Below, one piece after another: positions 1-7,924 of a DNA stretch of 52,607 nt. The stretch covers positions 1 to 52,607 of the forward strand of contig NZ_LHZC01000034.1 of assembly GCF_001580615.1 (NCBI RefSeq), read 5' to 3'. The position numbers were made by a program, and so were the translations under genes. Every line of letters starts with the position of its first letter. Positions within the stretch are counted from its first letter, which is position 1. The notes under the pieces were generated by a model, which saw only the letters and a list, made by a program, of their open reading frames with translations, had not been told where the DNA came from and did not search any database. Source of the stretch: Acetobacter malorum. GTDB lineage: Bacteria; Pseudomonadota; Alphaproteobacteria; Acetobacterales; Acetobacteraceae.

Positions 1-389
1 GAGTTCTCACTGAGAACACGAGCCTCAGAGAAGCTCTCTGGCGTCGATGCTGAACTGACCTTGTGAAGAGGGTCGGGGCCTGCATTGGGGTGAGACGTGC
101 CTCGATCCTGTTCTGGTTCAACTGGTGCTGGTGTTGAGTCGACCTGTGTGGCCGGTTGATCACCTGGCTGCACGTCAGGTTGGACCAGTTCTTCAGCGTG
201 GCTAAGGTCAACGCTGGTTTCTGGTGACACAGAGCCTGCACCAGTGAATTCTTCTTCATACTCCAGATCAGGCTCATGATCCTCACCAGGTGCCACTTCC
301 TCGAATGTTTCGTCGAGCGAAAGAGCAGATGACCGATCCGGGCCGGAAGGGTGCGGTGTGGCAATGGAGTGCTGTGTTGTGTCAGACAC
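1..389 (-). CDS. N-terminal part of a probable lytic transglycosylase, cut by the left window edge
   Basis: An open minus-strand frame starts with GTG at 389, about six bases after a good AGGAGA ribosome binding site, and stays open through base 1 (129 codons). The visible part is acidic and rich in Ser, Pro, Glu and Thr, with no signal peptide or known domain, so it looks like a disordered N-terminal region. If the window is circular, the frame continues without a stop into the transglycosylase domain at 52607..51794, giving a 400-residue protein. It lies 27 bp downstream of the 417..1682 gene, in the same direction. The 15-bp palindrome at 3..17 lies inside this reading frame. The existence of the gene is well supported; the join across the edge is inference. 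Confidence 0.7.
   Translation of the reverse strand, partial: MSDTTQHSIATPHPSGPDRSSALSLDETFEEVAPGEDHEPDLEYEEEFTGAGSVSPETSVDLSHAEELVQPDVQPGDQPATQVDSTPAPVEPEQDRGTSHPNAGPDPLHKVSSASTPESFSEARVLSEN
3..17. repeat. 15-bp near-palindrome GTTCTCACTGAGAAC, copy 1
   Basis: Seven-base arms GTTCTCA and TGAGAAC flank a single central C. The identical 15-mer occurs again at 2847..2861 and 26061..26075. This copy is inside a coding region, read in a different frame from copy 2. It is a candidate binding site for a plasmid-encoded regulator or partition protein; function is inferred. Confidence 0.7.
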
Positions 390-416
390 GGAAGGTCTCC
401 TGACTGCTTTTGAAGG

Positions 417-1682
417 TTATTGCGTTTGCATTCTATCTTCCTGTTTGTCGGCCAAAAGTAATGCAAGGGACAGACTTATCTGTTGCAGAACTTCTTTGAT
501 TTCCTCTTGCTGCTTGACTTGCCATGCCGTCATCAGAGTTAGGTCTTTGACGTTCTGCGCTTCATTGGCGGATGATACTTTGAAGGCGTAATCCGCATTG
601 CCATACCATGCCCTACTACGAAGTTTCGCCACAGCCCTGTAGCTTACGCCATGGGGGAAGTTGTTAGATGGCAAATATCCTGCAACTTTTTCGGCGGTGT
701 TCTCAGCCCATGTATGTAGTGAAGTCGGTGAACTGTCGTAGTTGTCTCCCGTCGGGTCGCTTCCGGGGAGTGGGGCGGCATCGGCAGCGAACTGGGCAAG
801 CACATCAAGAGCCTGCGATGTCTGATTTATAATGGACATCCGACGCAGATAGGCCGCTCTATTGCTTGCGCTGGAACTTGAGTTGTTCGGCGGCGGGGGA
901 GGGGGGGCTGTTAAAATTGATGTCCGGATGAAACTGTTTGCCTGCTGCATTTCAGTATGATCCAGCGTATCGCTTCTCGGGTGCGTCAGGACCTGAGCGT
1001 TAAGATCATGCCCCGTTTTGGGAGATATTGAGGAGCCTGTGTCAGTTGAGATCGTGTTTTGAGTTTTCGATTTACACATGCCGCTGGAGACGTCCATATC
1101 TCCGGCACCGTTGGTGCAATGGCCTGCCAGGGTGGCCTGGATGATCTTTTCAGGGGATCGATCTTTTCCTGATGTGTCGATCTCGGAATAGGCGTCAAGC
1201 GCGCCATTTACCAGTTCCGCCCGCCACTGTTCTCTGGCTGCGCCGACCTGCGCATCAGCTATAACTTCCGTGATCACATTGCAGCCTGCCGGTCCTTGCG
1301 CCGTCTGTTCGGTTGCATGCAACTTCTCATCTTCTACGCGCATCATGACCTGCCTCTTATCCTGGGCGTCCATGAGCTGAGACTGAGCTTGCAGATTTGT
1401 GTCGTCGTTAATGACGCCTTGCTGAAGCAGATTTGTGAGATCGCTATTTACTAGGTCTGTCTGCTTGCCGATGTAATCGGATAGTTGGGAAGTTTCTTTG
1501 TCGATGAAGTTTGAAATTGTCTGAGTACTGAGCTTTTGTTGAGCAATCTCTTTTATCGAGTTGGCAATCGCTACGGGATCACTAAGAACACTCACGGGGA
1601 AGGCGCTGGCTTTCTGGGTAAAGCCTGAGGCTGAAATAACCCCACATGCCGCAAGCAAAAGAAATTTTTTATAGGCGTGCAT
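417..1682 (-). CDS. Exported coiled-coil-type protein of unknown function, probably transfer-associated
   Basis: The product has 421 residues. The ATG at 1682 follows a GAGGAAA ribosome binding site. Residues 1-27 form a clear Sec signal peptide ending in KASA. The mature part is Gln-, Ala- and Ser-rich and mostly helical in character around residues 40-130. A CNVITEV segment near 135 and two Cys near 190-205 could form disulfides, and a six-proline run lies near 262. The length and layout recall the periplasmic VirB5/TrbJ-like proteins of conjugation systems, but I see no motif that proves this. It sits between the gene at 1709 (26 bp upstream) and the transglycosylase start at 389, all co-directional, so it is likely part of one long operon. 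Unknown function; real gene with high confidence. Confidence 0.8.
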   Translation of the reverse strand: MHAYKKFLLLAACGVISASGFTQKASAFPVSVLSDPVAIANSIKEIAQQKLSTQTISNFIDKETSQLSDYIGKQTDLVNSDLTNLLQQGVINDDTNLQAQSQLMDAQDKRQVMMRVEDEKLHATEQTAQGPAGCNVITEVIADAQVGAAREQWRAELVNGALDAYSEIDTSGKDRSPEKIIQATLAGHCTNGAGDMDVSSGMCKSKTQNTISTDTGSSISPKTGHDLNAQVLTHPRSDTLDHTEMQQANSFIRTSILTAPPPPPPNNSSSSASNRAAYLRRMSIINQTSQALDVLAQFAADAAPLPGSDPTGDNYDSSPTSLHTWAENTAEKVAGYLPSNNFPHGVSYRAVAKLRSRAWYGNADYAFKVSSANEAQNVKDLTLMTAWQVKQQEEIKEVLQQISLSLALLLADKQEDRMQTQ

Positions 1683-1708
1683 AAGCGTTTCCTCGTGGCA
1701 TGTGTTGT

Positions 1709-2950
1709 TTAGTTAAAGACCCAGGATCTTGCTGGAGTGTTAGACGTATCCCCGAGAAGGGCGTCTCCCATGCCTCCACTACTTTGAGTCATGGACGTGC
1801 TTGCTCCAACGCTTATGCTTCCAGGGTGGAGTCCTGGAATAACACCATCCAGATCGATTGTTTTGTAAAGCGACTGGTTTACGGGTTGGGTAAGGTTGCT
1901 GAACTGTGTTTGCATTGCATTGCATGCCGCTGATGCAAGTTGCTGCAATAGGCCGGACAGCGAAAAGGACGATGTGCTCAGCATTGGACGAGTGTTCAGT
2001 ATCTGTTTTATGCAGGATACAGCGGCATATCCTGCATTATACATGTCGCCTTCATCGCTTACATACCCCGGATCTCCGCTGCTCATCCCTCCGCCAGCCT
2101 GAAGCACACTTTGTCCGTTAACCAGGGTGTAGCCTGTACCGGGCATTTCGGCGAGCTTGACCCAGTTATTGAGCATGTTCGCAGATGACGATTGCATCGC
2201 AGCCTTAACTTCTGGCGCGCAATACATTGAGGATACGGTGGTGGCGGACTCAGTATTACCGTTTGAGTCCGTTGTAGTCGAAGATGTTACGGTTGCGTCA
2301 ACCGTGTCCCCAAGACTCGTTGTAGACATCTTTTGCATGTTCTTTTGCCAGCCACCATTTTGCCATGACGGATTGTCTGCAAGGGCAGTGGCCGAAATAT
2401 TCCCAGTCTTCAGATAGGTTGCGCATCCGGATGCCCCCAGAGATTCAGAACAGTAGGCCAGTGCGCCAGAGGAGAGCGTGGTCCCTGAGTATTTGTCTGT
2501 TGAGTTCAAATACGAAGAGTATGAGGGGCCAAGATCACTCTGAAGGTAGCTTGCATTTTTTGCGTTATATGCGGTGTCCGCGGCAATCTGTGCCTCCGGG
2601 GTAGAAAGAAAGTCTGAATCGCTAGAGACCCCATATGATTGGGCCTTTTGAGTCCAGCTTCCATCTGAATTCTTAAATCCAGCATCTTGAAGCGCAGAGC
2701 TCGATAACTGGAAGGCCCCAAGATATGCGCCGTTTGAACCAGAAGCACCAAAGCCCTTCGCACCACCTTCTAGAGGGATCAGGTTCTCCTGATAGGATGA
2801 CATTTGGTATGTGCCGCCTGATGTCGCGCTTGAATCCGCGAGCGCAGTTCTCACTGAGAACACCCCGAAGGCTCCGAGCAGGCCGGCAGCAATGAGAAAT
2901 GATCTGGCATGTAATTGTTTGCGCGCAGGCGCTAAATTTGAATTTAACAT
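1709..2950 (-). CDS. Exported protein with lysozyme-like N-terminal domain and a C-terminal domain shared with the 3983..4609 product
   Basis: I place the start at the ATG at 2950, which has GGAGA ten bases upstream and gives a good signal peptide ending near RTALA; a TTG at 3037 would lengthen the protein to 442 residues. After the signal peptide, a segment containing LIPLEGG, then GAYLGAFQ, then SSALQDAGF resembles the catalytic Glu and following Gly/Gln region of lysozyme-fold transglycosylases, so muramidase activity is plausible. The last ~150 residues carry a Cys-containing helical domain with LSGLLQQ, then SAACNAMQTQ, which matches the C-terminal half of the neighbouring 3983..4609 protein. 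Context and fold suggest a role in local cell-wall opening for a secretion or conjugation apparatus. That role is inferred; the domain sharing is directly visible. Confidence 0.75.
   Translation of the reverse strand: MLNSNLAPARKQLHARSFLIAAGLLGAFGVFSVRTALADSSATSGGTYQMSSYQENLIPLEGGAKGFGASGSNGAYLGAFQLSSSALQDAGFKNSDGSWTQKAQSYGVSSDSDFLSTPEAQIAADTAYNAKNASYLQSDLGPSYSSYLNSTDKYSGTTLSSGALAYCSESLGASGCATYLKTGNISATALADNPSWQNGGWQKNMQKMSTTSLGDTVDATVTSSTTTDSNGNTESATTVSSMYCAPEVKAAMQSSSANMLNNWVKLAEMPGTGYTLVNGQSVLQAGGGMSSGDPGYVSDEGDMYNAGYAAVSCIKQILNTRPMLSTSSFSLSGLLQQLASAACNAMQTQFSNLTQPVNQSLYKTIDLDGVIPGLHPGSISVGASTSMTQSSGGMGDALLGDTSNTPARSWVFN
2847..2861. repeat. 15-bp near-palindrome GTTCTCACTGAGAAC, copy 2
   Basis: This is identical to copies at 3..17 and 26061..26075, and shares two further bases (AC) with copy 1. 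It lies in the signal-peptide region of the 1709..2950 gene, in a different codon phase from copy 1, so the match is not explained by protein similarity. Confidence 0.7.
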
Positions 2951-3080
2951 GCAGAACAAATCTCCAAGCACAAAGAAACTGCGGGCGACGACGCGTGTAG
3001 TAGATCTAAGTAACGGTATACCGAATGGGGTATGCAAACCTTAGAGGTAATTTTTGGGGACTGGTCCTTCAGGCACATTT

Positions 3081-3965
3081 TCAAGGAGAAGGCGTGTAAG
3101 AGCTTTGGTAGCTTGTGTAACTCTCCTTGTACCGGCCAGCTCCATATTTCAGCCCTTTATAGCCTTGCCGAGTGGTGACAAGGATATCCCGCCACCCACC
3201 CGAGGCGGCTTCTGCTGCTGTCGCGCCTTCTCCATCCGACGCTCCAAGCCATAGAGCGGTCGGGCCGTCTGCAGTGTCCTGAAAAAGGGCAGAGGGGCAG
3301 CCAGTATCACCACACTCCCCTGGCGCGTAGGCATAGGCGAACCAGATGGAAGTTGCCGGATTAGCTGGAACTTTACTTGCTGAAATTTTGTAATCGGATT
3401 TGCCGGAGTACGGATGATATTTCAGCCATTCACCCGAGTGGAGGATTTCTGAGAATCTTTCGGAGATGCGATTGGGCGCGCGGTTTTTCAGGGTGCTGAA
3501 AGGCTCTCCCAGACTTGATATCACCGGGTAGTATGCTGGACCGCCGCTCCACTCCCACACAACGTCGTCCGCCTTTAGGAAGTATAGTCCGGCCGGACCT
3601 GGTTTTTTTATAATCCTCAGATCCTTCACGTGCCTCTCGAATGCCACCTCCCAGCTTTCGCTCTCTTTTGAATAGATAAGCAACGCTGTCGTGCAAAATC
3701 CTGATCGACAAGTTTCCGAAGATGCGAACCTGACTATGAGTGCTGTTGCTGTAGAGGATATTTCTGATCGGACTGTGTCTAGTCTGACGTTCTTATGTCG
3801 TTGGAGATAGCTCTGAAAAGTTGTCCTCGCAATTTCCTGATCTTCAGAAGATGCTCGCCTGTCTGCCGAAGCGTGCGCAAGTTGAGGAGGCGCTAAGACT
3901 TGTGTGCAAGCCATCAGCGAGGCGATGAAAAACGCTGAGCGTTTTGTATGCGATATTTCACTCAT
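3081..3965 (-). CDS. Exported protein of unknown function
   Basis: From the ATG at 3965 the product has 294 residues and a convincing signal peptide (KRSAFFIASLMACTQ, cleavage near AHASA). A GTG at 3986 overlapping the stop of the upstream gene would add seven residues; neither start has a strong ribosome binding site. The mature protein has four Cys in the pattern expected of a periplasmic disulfide protein (ETCRSGFCTT and GECGDTGC). It also has aromatic-rich stretches and a Ser/Tyr-rich C-terminus. I do not recognise a family. Tight spacing or overlap with 3983..4609 and proximity to 1709..2950 place it in the same minus-strand operon of exported proteins. Confidence 0.75.
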   Translation of the reverse strand: MSEISHTKRSAFFIASLMACTQVLAPPQLAHASADRRASSEDQEIARTTFQSYLQRHKNVRLDTVRSEISSTATALIVRFASSETCRSGFCTTALLIYSKESESWEVAFERHVKDLRIIKKPGPAGLYFLKADDVVWEWSGGPAYYPVISSLGEPFSTLKNRAPNRISERFSEILHSGEWLKYHPYSGKSDYKISASKVPANPATSIWFAYAYAPGECGDTGCPSALFQDTADGPTALWLGASDGEGATAAEAASGGWRDILVTTRQGYKGLKYGAGRYKESYTSYQSSYTPSP

Positions 3966-3982
3966 CTCGGTTATCCAATTTC

Positions 3983-4609
3983 TCACTGATGGGTGTAATC
4001 AGAAAACGAGCTGATCATACTATTTACGGGGTACTTGGCGGCATTAGATAGTAAAGATAATGCTTGATTTGCCTGATTCACCCCGAATGCAGCATCGCTC
4101 TGCTCGGGTGTCGTGCCTGAAGCGAACGTTATTGCTGATGAAGATTGTCCTACACTGACGCCGGGCATAATTTCATACCCGTTTGTATTCCTTTGTGTGG
4201 CCGTCTGCACCATTGACTCAAGAGAGTTCACGTTTGTCTGGAGGGCATTGCAGGCAGCGCTTTCAAATTGCTGCAAGAGACTTGAGAGGCTCGGTATGCC
4301 TAGTCCTGACAGGGTTGGATGTTGATTAAGGAGGTTTTTTAGGCAAGCTTGCTCGGCGTATTTGGCTTGCTGAAGTTCATCGTAGAGGGTCTGTGCCAGC
4401 GACCCATACTGATCTACTGCTTGCCTGGTTTGCTGGTTCATGACCGCGGCGACACTCTCAGGACAGTCGGCCCCTGTAGCCCCGCCTGGCTGGCTAGAAG
4501 AGCTTTGCGCTCCCCAATAACCAGAAGAAGACTGGGCCATGCCTGCAGACGGGAATGTTGCGCAGGTAAGCAGCAAAGCAATGCCTACTTTCTTACTGAA
4601 TTGCATCAT
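3983..4609 (-). CDS. Exported small protein sharing the C-terminal domain of the 1709..2950 product
   Basis: The product has 208 residues with a signal peptide of about 25 residues ending in GMAQ. The mature protein begins with a Ser/Gly-rich stretch. A helical domain follows (DCPESVAAVMNQ, then ACLKNLLNQHPTLSG, then SLSSLLQQ and ESAACNALQT), and all of these segments align with the C-terminal part of the 1709..2950 protein, including three Cys. The two are therefore paralogous at this domain, one of them fused to a lysozyme-like module. The start overlaps the end of 4609..5145, so translation is likely coupled. Function unknown; a periplasmic structural partner of the apparatus encoded around it is a reasonable guess. 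Confidence 0.78.
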   Translation of the reverse strand: MMQFSKKVGIALLLTCATFPSAGMAQSSSGYWGAQSSSSQPGGATGADCPESVAAVMNQQTRQAVDQYGSLAQTLYDELQQAKYAEQACLKNLLNQHPTLSGLGIPSLSSLLQQFESAACNALQTNVNSLESMVQTATQRNTNGYEIMPGVSVGQSSSAITFASGTTPEQSDAAFGVNQANQALSLLSNAAKYPVNSMISSFSDYTHQ

Positions 4610-5145
4610 CAGGAAATTCCTTCTGGAGATGGCCCGGCAACAGGTTCACTGACGGGAGTGGCCTCGGGCGTCAGAGTATTCAGGCCAGCTTCAAGGGCTG
4701 CCACTATAGATGGGGTTGAGAGGGTCATCTCAGACTGAGGTGCTATTACGTTAGTTGCAAACTGCAGCAGATCGTCATGAAAGAGTTTTGAGACCTCCGG
4801 ACTTACCGGTACATCCTCCATACCAATATCACCGATTAGGACTGGCAGCAGGGGATGTATTTCGTCTCTTTCAACATCGGCCATCCATGCCATGATCCGG
4901 AAGCGTCCTGGCCGGCCTAGTCCGACAACTCCGTTTAAATCCTGGCATAGATTAGATATAATGCCTGCAATATCGGCGCGGTCAGGCTTTATCTTATCGA
5001 CGAGATCATGGCATCGAGCAGAGTCCATGGGTTGGCCAGATGCAAGGAACGCTCGCAAAAGAGATGGCCGAGAAGACATCCACGCGCCTAGGCTCGCAAT
5101 ATCGAGGTGAAATTCTCCGTCCTGGCTCGTGTCTGTTTCAGACAT
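4609..5145 (-). CDS. Unknown cytoplasmic protein
   Basis: The product has 178 residues; the ATG at 5145 follows AGAGAGATC. There is no signal peptide or membrane segment. It is acidic, with a Pro/Glu-rich tail similar in composition to the N-terminal region encoded at 389..1. I recognise no domain. It overlaps the next gene by one base pair and lies in the same minus-strand run. It is probably cytoplasmic and so could be a chaperone or regulator for its exported neighbours, but nothing in the sequence shows that. Confidence 0.7.
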   Translation of the reverse strand: MSETDTSQDGEFHLDIASLGAWMSSRPSLLRAFLASGQPMDSARCHDLVDKIKPDRADIAGIISNLCQDLNGVVGLGRPGRFRIMAWMADVERDEIHPLLPVLIGDIGMEDVPVSPEVSKLFHDDLLQFATNVIAPQSEMTLSTPSIVAALEAGLNTLTPEATPVSEPVAGPSPEGIS

Positions 5146-5236
5146 TTCTGATCTCTCTTGCTACCCGATCTTGAAAGAGTTGTTCTCAGTCGAGTAGAAG
5201 GGTAGCGAATAGATCATGCATCCTTAAGATGAATAT

Positions 5237-5491
5237 TTGGAGATCAGCGAAGTGGCCTCACATTTCCCTTTGTTTGGGCTGTCTTTATCGGAGTTTCCAA
5301 TACCGGAAACTACTGATCTTGAACGTATGGTTGCTATTGATAGCATCCCTTGTCTGGCTGATGCCTCTGCGCGCACACAGCCAACAGGGCCAGAGATCTC
5401 CAACGATCATCAGATCGCCCCGGATCAAAACCCTACTCCAGAACCCGTGGTGGTCCCGGAAGCCTCTCCATTCCCAGATCTGTCGATGTGA
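5237..5491 (+). CDS. Possible small acidic proline-rich protein
   Basis: This is an 84-codon plus-strand frame starting with TTG, filling the 350-bp gap between minus-strand genes 5145 and 5496. The product is acidic and Pro-rich in its C-terminal half, similar in character to the tails of neighbouring proteins, which is more protein-like than most antisense frames. Against it: no clear ribosome binding site, no ATG near the start, and opposite orientation to its neighbours. If it is not real, the 5146..5495 gap holds no gene I can see. Confidence 0.35.
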   Translation: MEISEVASHFPLFGLSLSEFPIPETTDLERMVAIDSIPCLADASARTQPTGPEISNDHQIAPDQNPTPEPVVVPEASPFPDLSM

Positions 5492-5495
5492 CGTA

Positions 5496-5828
5496 TTAGG
5501 AGAAAGGATCTCCTGGTAGCTCGATTGTGGGCTTAATCTTGATTTTATCGGGGATGCATTCGGCGTCGTTCTGAAGTGATATGAGGCATGCTGCAGCTAT
5601 TGTATGAATAGCCGCAGACGCTTCATCTGCCGCCCCGGTCATCTCGTCGACAAGGGTACGTGCGTGTTTCAGGCCATCTTTGTCTCTTGTAATATCCAAA
5701 ACCTCGCCATGATGAGTAATTGACACCTTGTCTGATGCATTTTCAATGGTCAGATCGGGGAGAGTGATGCATACCCCGTCGTCAACGAACGGCGAAAAGT
5801 TTGCGAGGGCGCTCTCAACATGTGTCAC
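5496..5828 (-). CDS. Small unknown protein
   Basis: The product has 110 residues with a GTG start at 5828, four bases after the nuclease gene stop; the ribosome binding site would be GAGTGA inside the end of the nuclease gene. The product is soluble and acidic, with an alternating hydrophobic N-terminal half (VCITLPDLTIE, KVSITHHGEVLDI) suggestive of beta strands followed by an Ala-rich helix. No family recognised. The close coupling to the nuclease gene raises the possibility of an immunity or inhibitor protein, but there is no sequence evidence for this. Confidence 0.65.
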   Translation of the reverse strand: MTHVESALANFSPFVDDGVCITLPDLTIENASDKVSITHHGEVLDITRDKDGLKHARTLVDEMTGAADEASAAIHTIAAACLISLQNDAECIPDKIKIKPTIELPGDPFS

Positions 5829-5832
5829 TTAG

Positions 5833-6918
5833 TCACTCTTTCGAAGTAGGGTTGTGGAAGATGCTGGCACCGGACTGATAGTGTTTCTGGACATAATCAA
5901 GAGCAGATTTTCCGAGCCTCAGAAACTCCTTTTTGGCCTCTTTCTTCATAATATCTGCCATCAAAAGTATGGCACCATATTTTGCTTCAGTTTCACCAGA
6001 CGCTATTGTCGAAGCTGGCGATCTCCCGCTCCCTTTGAGATCGGCACTTTGGAGATCCTCTTCCTTCTTGCCGGACGTTTCGCCGGGGATACCTCCGTTA
6101 TCTGGAGAAACCTGGCCAGGTTGAATTCCATGTCGATCGCCATGGGGCTTTGGCCAGGGCAGGGGGAGTTCATTGTTCGTCTCTTCGTCTGGAAGTGTAG
6201 GGAAGGGGTTCACTCCGGATAGCGTCACAAGATAAGGGATAGGCACCTGCGTCCATGCCCGTCCCGGCCCATTGGCCACTAAATATGCCGCGGCCTTATG
6301 TTGTGAGGGGTCGTAGACTGCCTTGAAAATCATTGTGGGGACCAGAAGGCGGCCCGCGTGCAGTTTCTTTGTAAAAACTGGCCCCGTGACGACGTAAAGT
6401 TCTCCGTCATCTTCGGCAAGTTCTCTAATAGAGGCTTCAATGCCTTCCCATAGGTTTCTGTTGTTGTCTGGGTTTTGTGGGATCATATTCGCAAGTGTGT
6501 ATGTTTCCTGCTGAGCTTCACGGGTCCATTCATCACCGGAGGGCGTCATGTGCCCCCGGTCGTAACCGGTGCGCGTGTAGTCGGATAATTCGGACCTGAA
6601 TTCGTCTGGAATATTTGACTCTGGATGGAAGGCGTTAACGCGCCGTATGGCAGAAGCCGCATCAACGTGCTCTTCCGTGAGATGCTCTGCGGACCAAAGT
6701 GGCGTGTAACTTACGCCCGAGTAGAGCACAGCAAAGCCCTGATAGCACAGAGGGAAGGTATCCCTCGACATGGCGTCTCTTGTGATCTGTGGTGCGCTAC
6801 CGCCCTGGAAATGGTCGGGACACGCGGCGAAATCATCCGCCAGGCCCGTTTCCGGGGATAAAAGGTAGCAGGCTGCGATGGCCGTACCATAGAGCAGAGC
6901 GAAGGAGGCTTTTTTCAA
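5833..6918 (-). CDS. Secreted DNA/RNA non-specific endonuclease (DRGH family)
   Basis: The product has 361 residues. It has an N-terminal signal peptide (residues 1-27, ending near TGLA) and a nuclease domain of the Serratia nuclease/NucA type at about 30-250. The catalytic DRGHM motif is at about 118-122 and the Mg-binding Asn lies in the LANMIPQNPDNNRNLWEGIE segment at about 139-158. The family cleaves DNA and RNA at a His-activated water with one Mg ion, usually in the periplasm or outside the cell. The C-terminal ~110 residues are Pro/Gly/Glu-rich then helical, beyond the usual domain. The start is TTG at 6918 with AAGG about twelve bases upstream. It heads the long minus-strand operon of exported proteins. 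Its leader contains a 13-bp and a 12-bp block identical to blocks in the recA leader, which suggests shared control. Confidence 0.88.
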   Translation of the reverse strand: MKKASFALLYGTAIAACYLLSPETGLADDFAACPDHFQGGSAPQITRDAMSRDTFPLCYQGFAVLYSGVSYTPLWSAEHLTEEHVDAASAIRRVNAFHPESNIPDEFRSELSDYTRTGYDRGHMTPSGDEWTREAQQETYTLANMIPQNPDNNRNLWEGIEASIRELAEDDGELYVVTGPVFTKKLHAGRLLVPTMIFKAVYDPSQHKAAAYLVANGPGRAWTQVPIPYLVTLSGVNPFPTLPDEETNNELPLPWPKPHGDRHGIQPGQVSPDNGGIPGETSGKKEEDLQSADLKGSGRSPASTIASGETEAKYGAILLMADIMKKEAKKEFLRLGKSALDYVQKHYQSGASIFHNPTSKE

Positions 6919-6920
6919 CT

Positions 6921-7000
6921 AAACTAACCTTGTGGGGCCTTAGATGAAAGGCGGAGGGAAAGGTTAAAACGAGGAATGACAATACACTTTTGCAAGGACA
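6921..7000 (-). promoter_or_regulatory. Leader of the nuclease gene with two blocks shared with recA
   Basis: On the minus strand TGTCCTTGCAAA (7000..6989) is followed 55 bp downstream by ACAAGGTTAGTTT (6933..6921), just before the start codon. Both blocks recur exactly in the recA leader (19627..19616 and 19571..19559). The first may be a -35-like or operator element, and the second includes the AAGG ribosome binding site. No experimental support; the identity itself is directly visible. Confidence 0.5.
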
Positions 7001-7093
7001 GTTAAAACCCTTGAGTGATGAATATTGGTTGTTATCTTTCTGGGAGGTGACAAACCTTGTGCCGTTTGTGCGTATTCTTTTCTTGGGTGTCTT

Positions 7094-7900
7094 ATGAATA
7101 TTTCTTCCTTGGGTGCCGAGAATGTGCGGCTGATGCACGAAAGAATGGCACGGGCAGCAGATACATTTTTTCGTCGCGGGGTGTCACAGTTTGTTACTGA
7201 CATGAGTGGCGAAATTGCATGTGCCCCAAATGCTGACGAAGTCGCGCTCTTTGCTGTGTCGCGAATTGGCATGAGAGATTTTACACAGATCGAGAGGGCC
7301 ACTACGGCCGTTCGCTTGTCTGCTCAAGTCTCGTGGATGACGAAAGGGTACAACGCCAGCATCGAATGTCTGGAATTCTTTGCTATTCCATTTATGGCTT
7401 ACAAGGACGCACAGCCGGATATTCATGAGTTAGCGCGCTGTGTAAATGAGGGGAAACTTTTCCCTGACACTTCCAGGGTTTTGCTTACTCCCAACTGGTG
7501 CTCGATGGATGAGGTGATGCTAATGGCGTCCAGCCCATCTGGGGTCAAGGGAGCCTTTCAGAGCGTATGCGCTAACAGCTCATTCTCAACCTATCCAGTA
7601 ATCCTTTCATCCTCCGTATCAGATGGTGAGTATCCGCGCGCAATTCTCGGAGCGGTGGCAAACGTCGTCGCAGCGCCTGGTGTCTTTCCACCCTCCGTCC
7701 TTAGTCGTCTTTACGATGGTGTCGGCGGTGATCTCTCCGCCAAGGCATCATCCCTCAGTCACTGGAGAGAGTATGCGGCTGGTGAAATGGGGGTGAGGCG
7801 AGTGGGGCTCCCTATGCGCGTCAGTGATGTGCGGCTCTTCAGAGATGTAGCAGTCGCCTCTGGGGAGCAGGAATGGGGCAAAAGGATAATCGTAAATTGA
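7094..7900 (+). CDS. Unknown protein upstream of the DotB-like ATPase
   Basis: The product has 268 residues from the ATG at 7094; a TTG at 7025 would extend it to 291 residues, and neither start has a strong ribosome binding site. It is a soluble protein with mixed composition and no signal peptide, membrane segment or motif I recognise. It ends 24 bp before the ATPase gene and is co-directional with it, so the two probably share a transcript. The divergent nuclease gene lies to the left. In related type IVB loci the genes next to dotB encode DotC and DotD lipoproteins, but this protein has no lipobox and is not one of them. Confidence 0.75.
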   Translation: MNISSLGAENVRLMHERMARAADTFFRRGVSQFVTDMSGEIACAPNADEVALFAVSRIGMRDFTQIERATTAVRLSAQVSWMTKGYNASIECLEFFAIPFMAYKDAQPDIHELARCVNEGKLFPDTSRVLLTPNWCSMDEVMLMASSPSGVKGAFQSVCANSSFSTYPVILSSSVSDGEYPRAILGAVANVVAAPGVFPPSVLSRLYDGVGGDLSAKASSLSHWREYAAGEMGVRRVGLPMRVSDVRLFRDVAVASGEQEWGKRIIVN

Positions 7901-7924
7901 CCAGTTTAACAATGGAGCAGTGCC

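Noticed and set aside
3979..3990. TTCTCACTGATG, resembling the 15-bp palindrome
   Set aside because: Only the left arm and centre match; the right arm is broken, so it is probably a chance resemblance.
5182..5195. GTTCTCAGTCGAG, resembling the palindrome upstream of 4609..5145
   Set aside because: The left arm matches but an inserted base and mismatches spoil the right arm. A weak site is possible but not supported.
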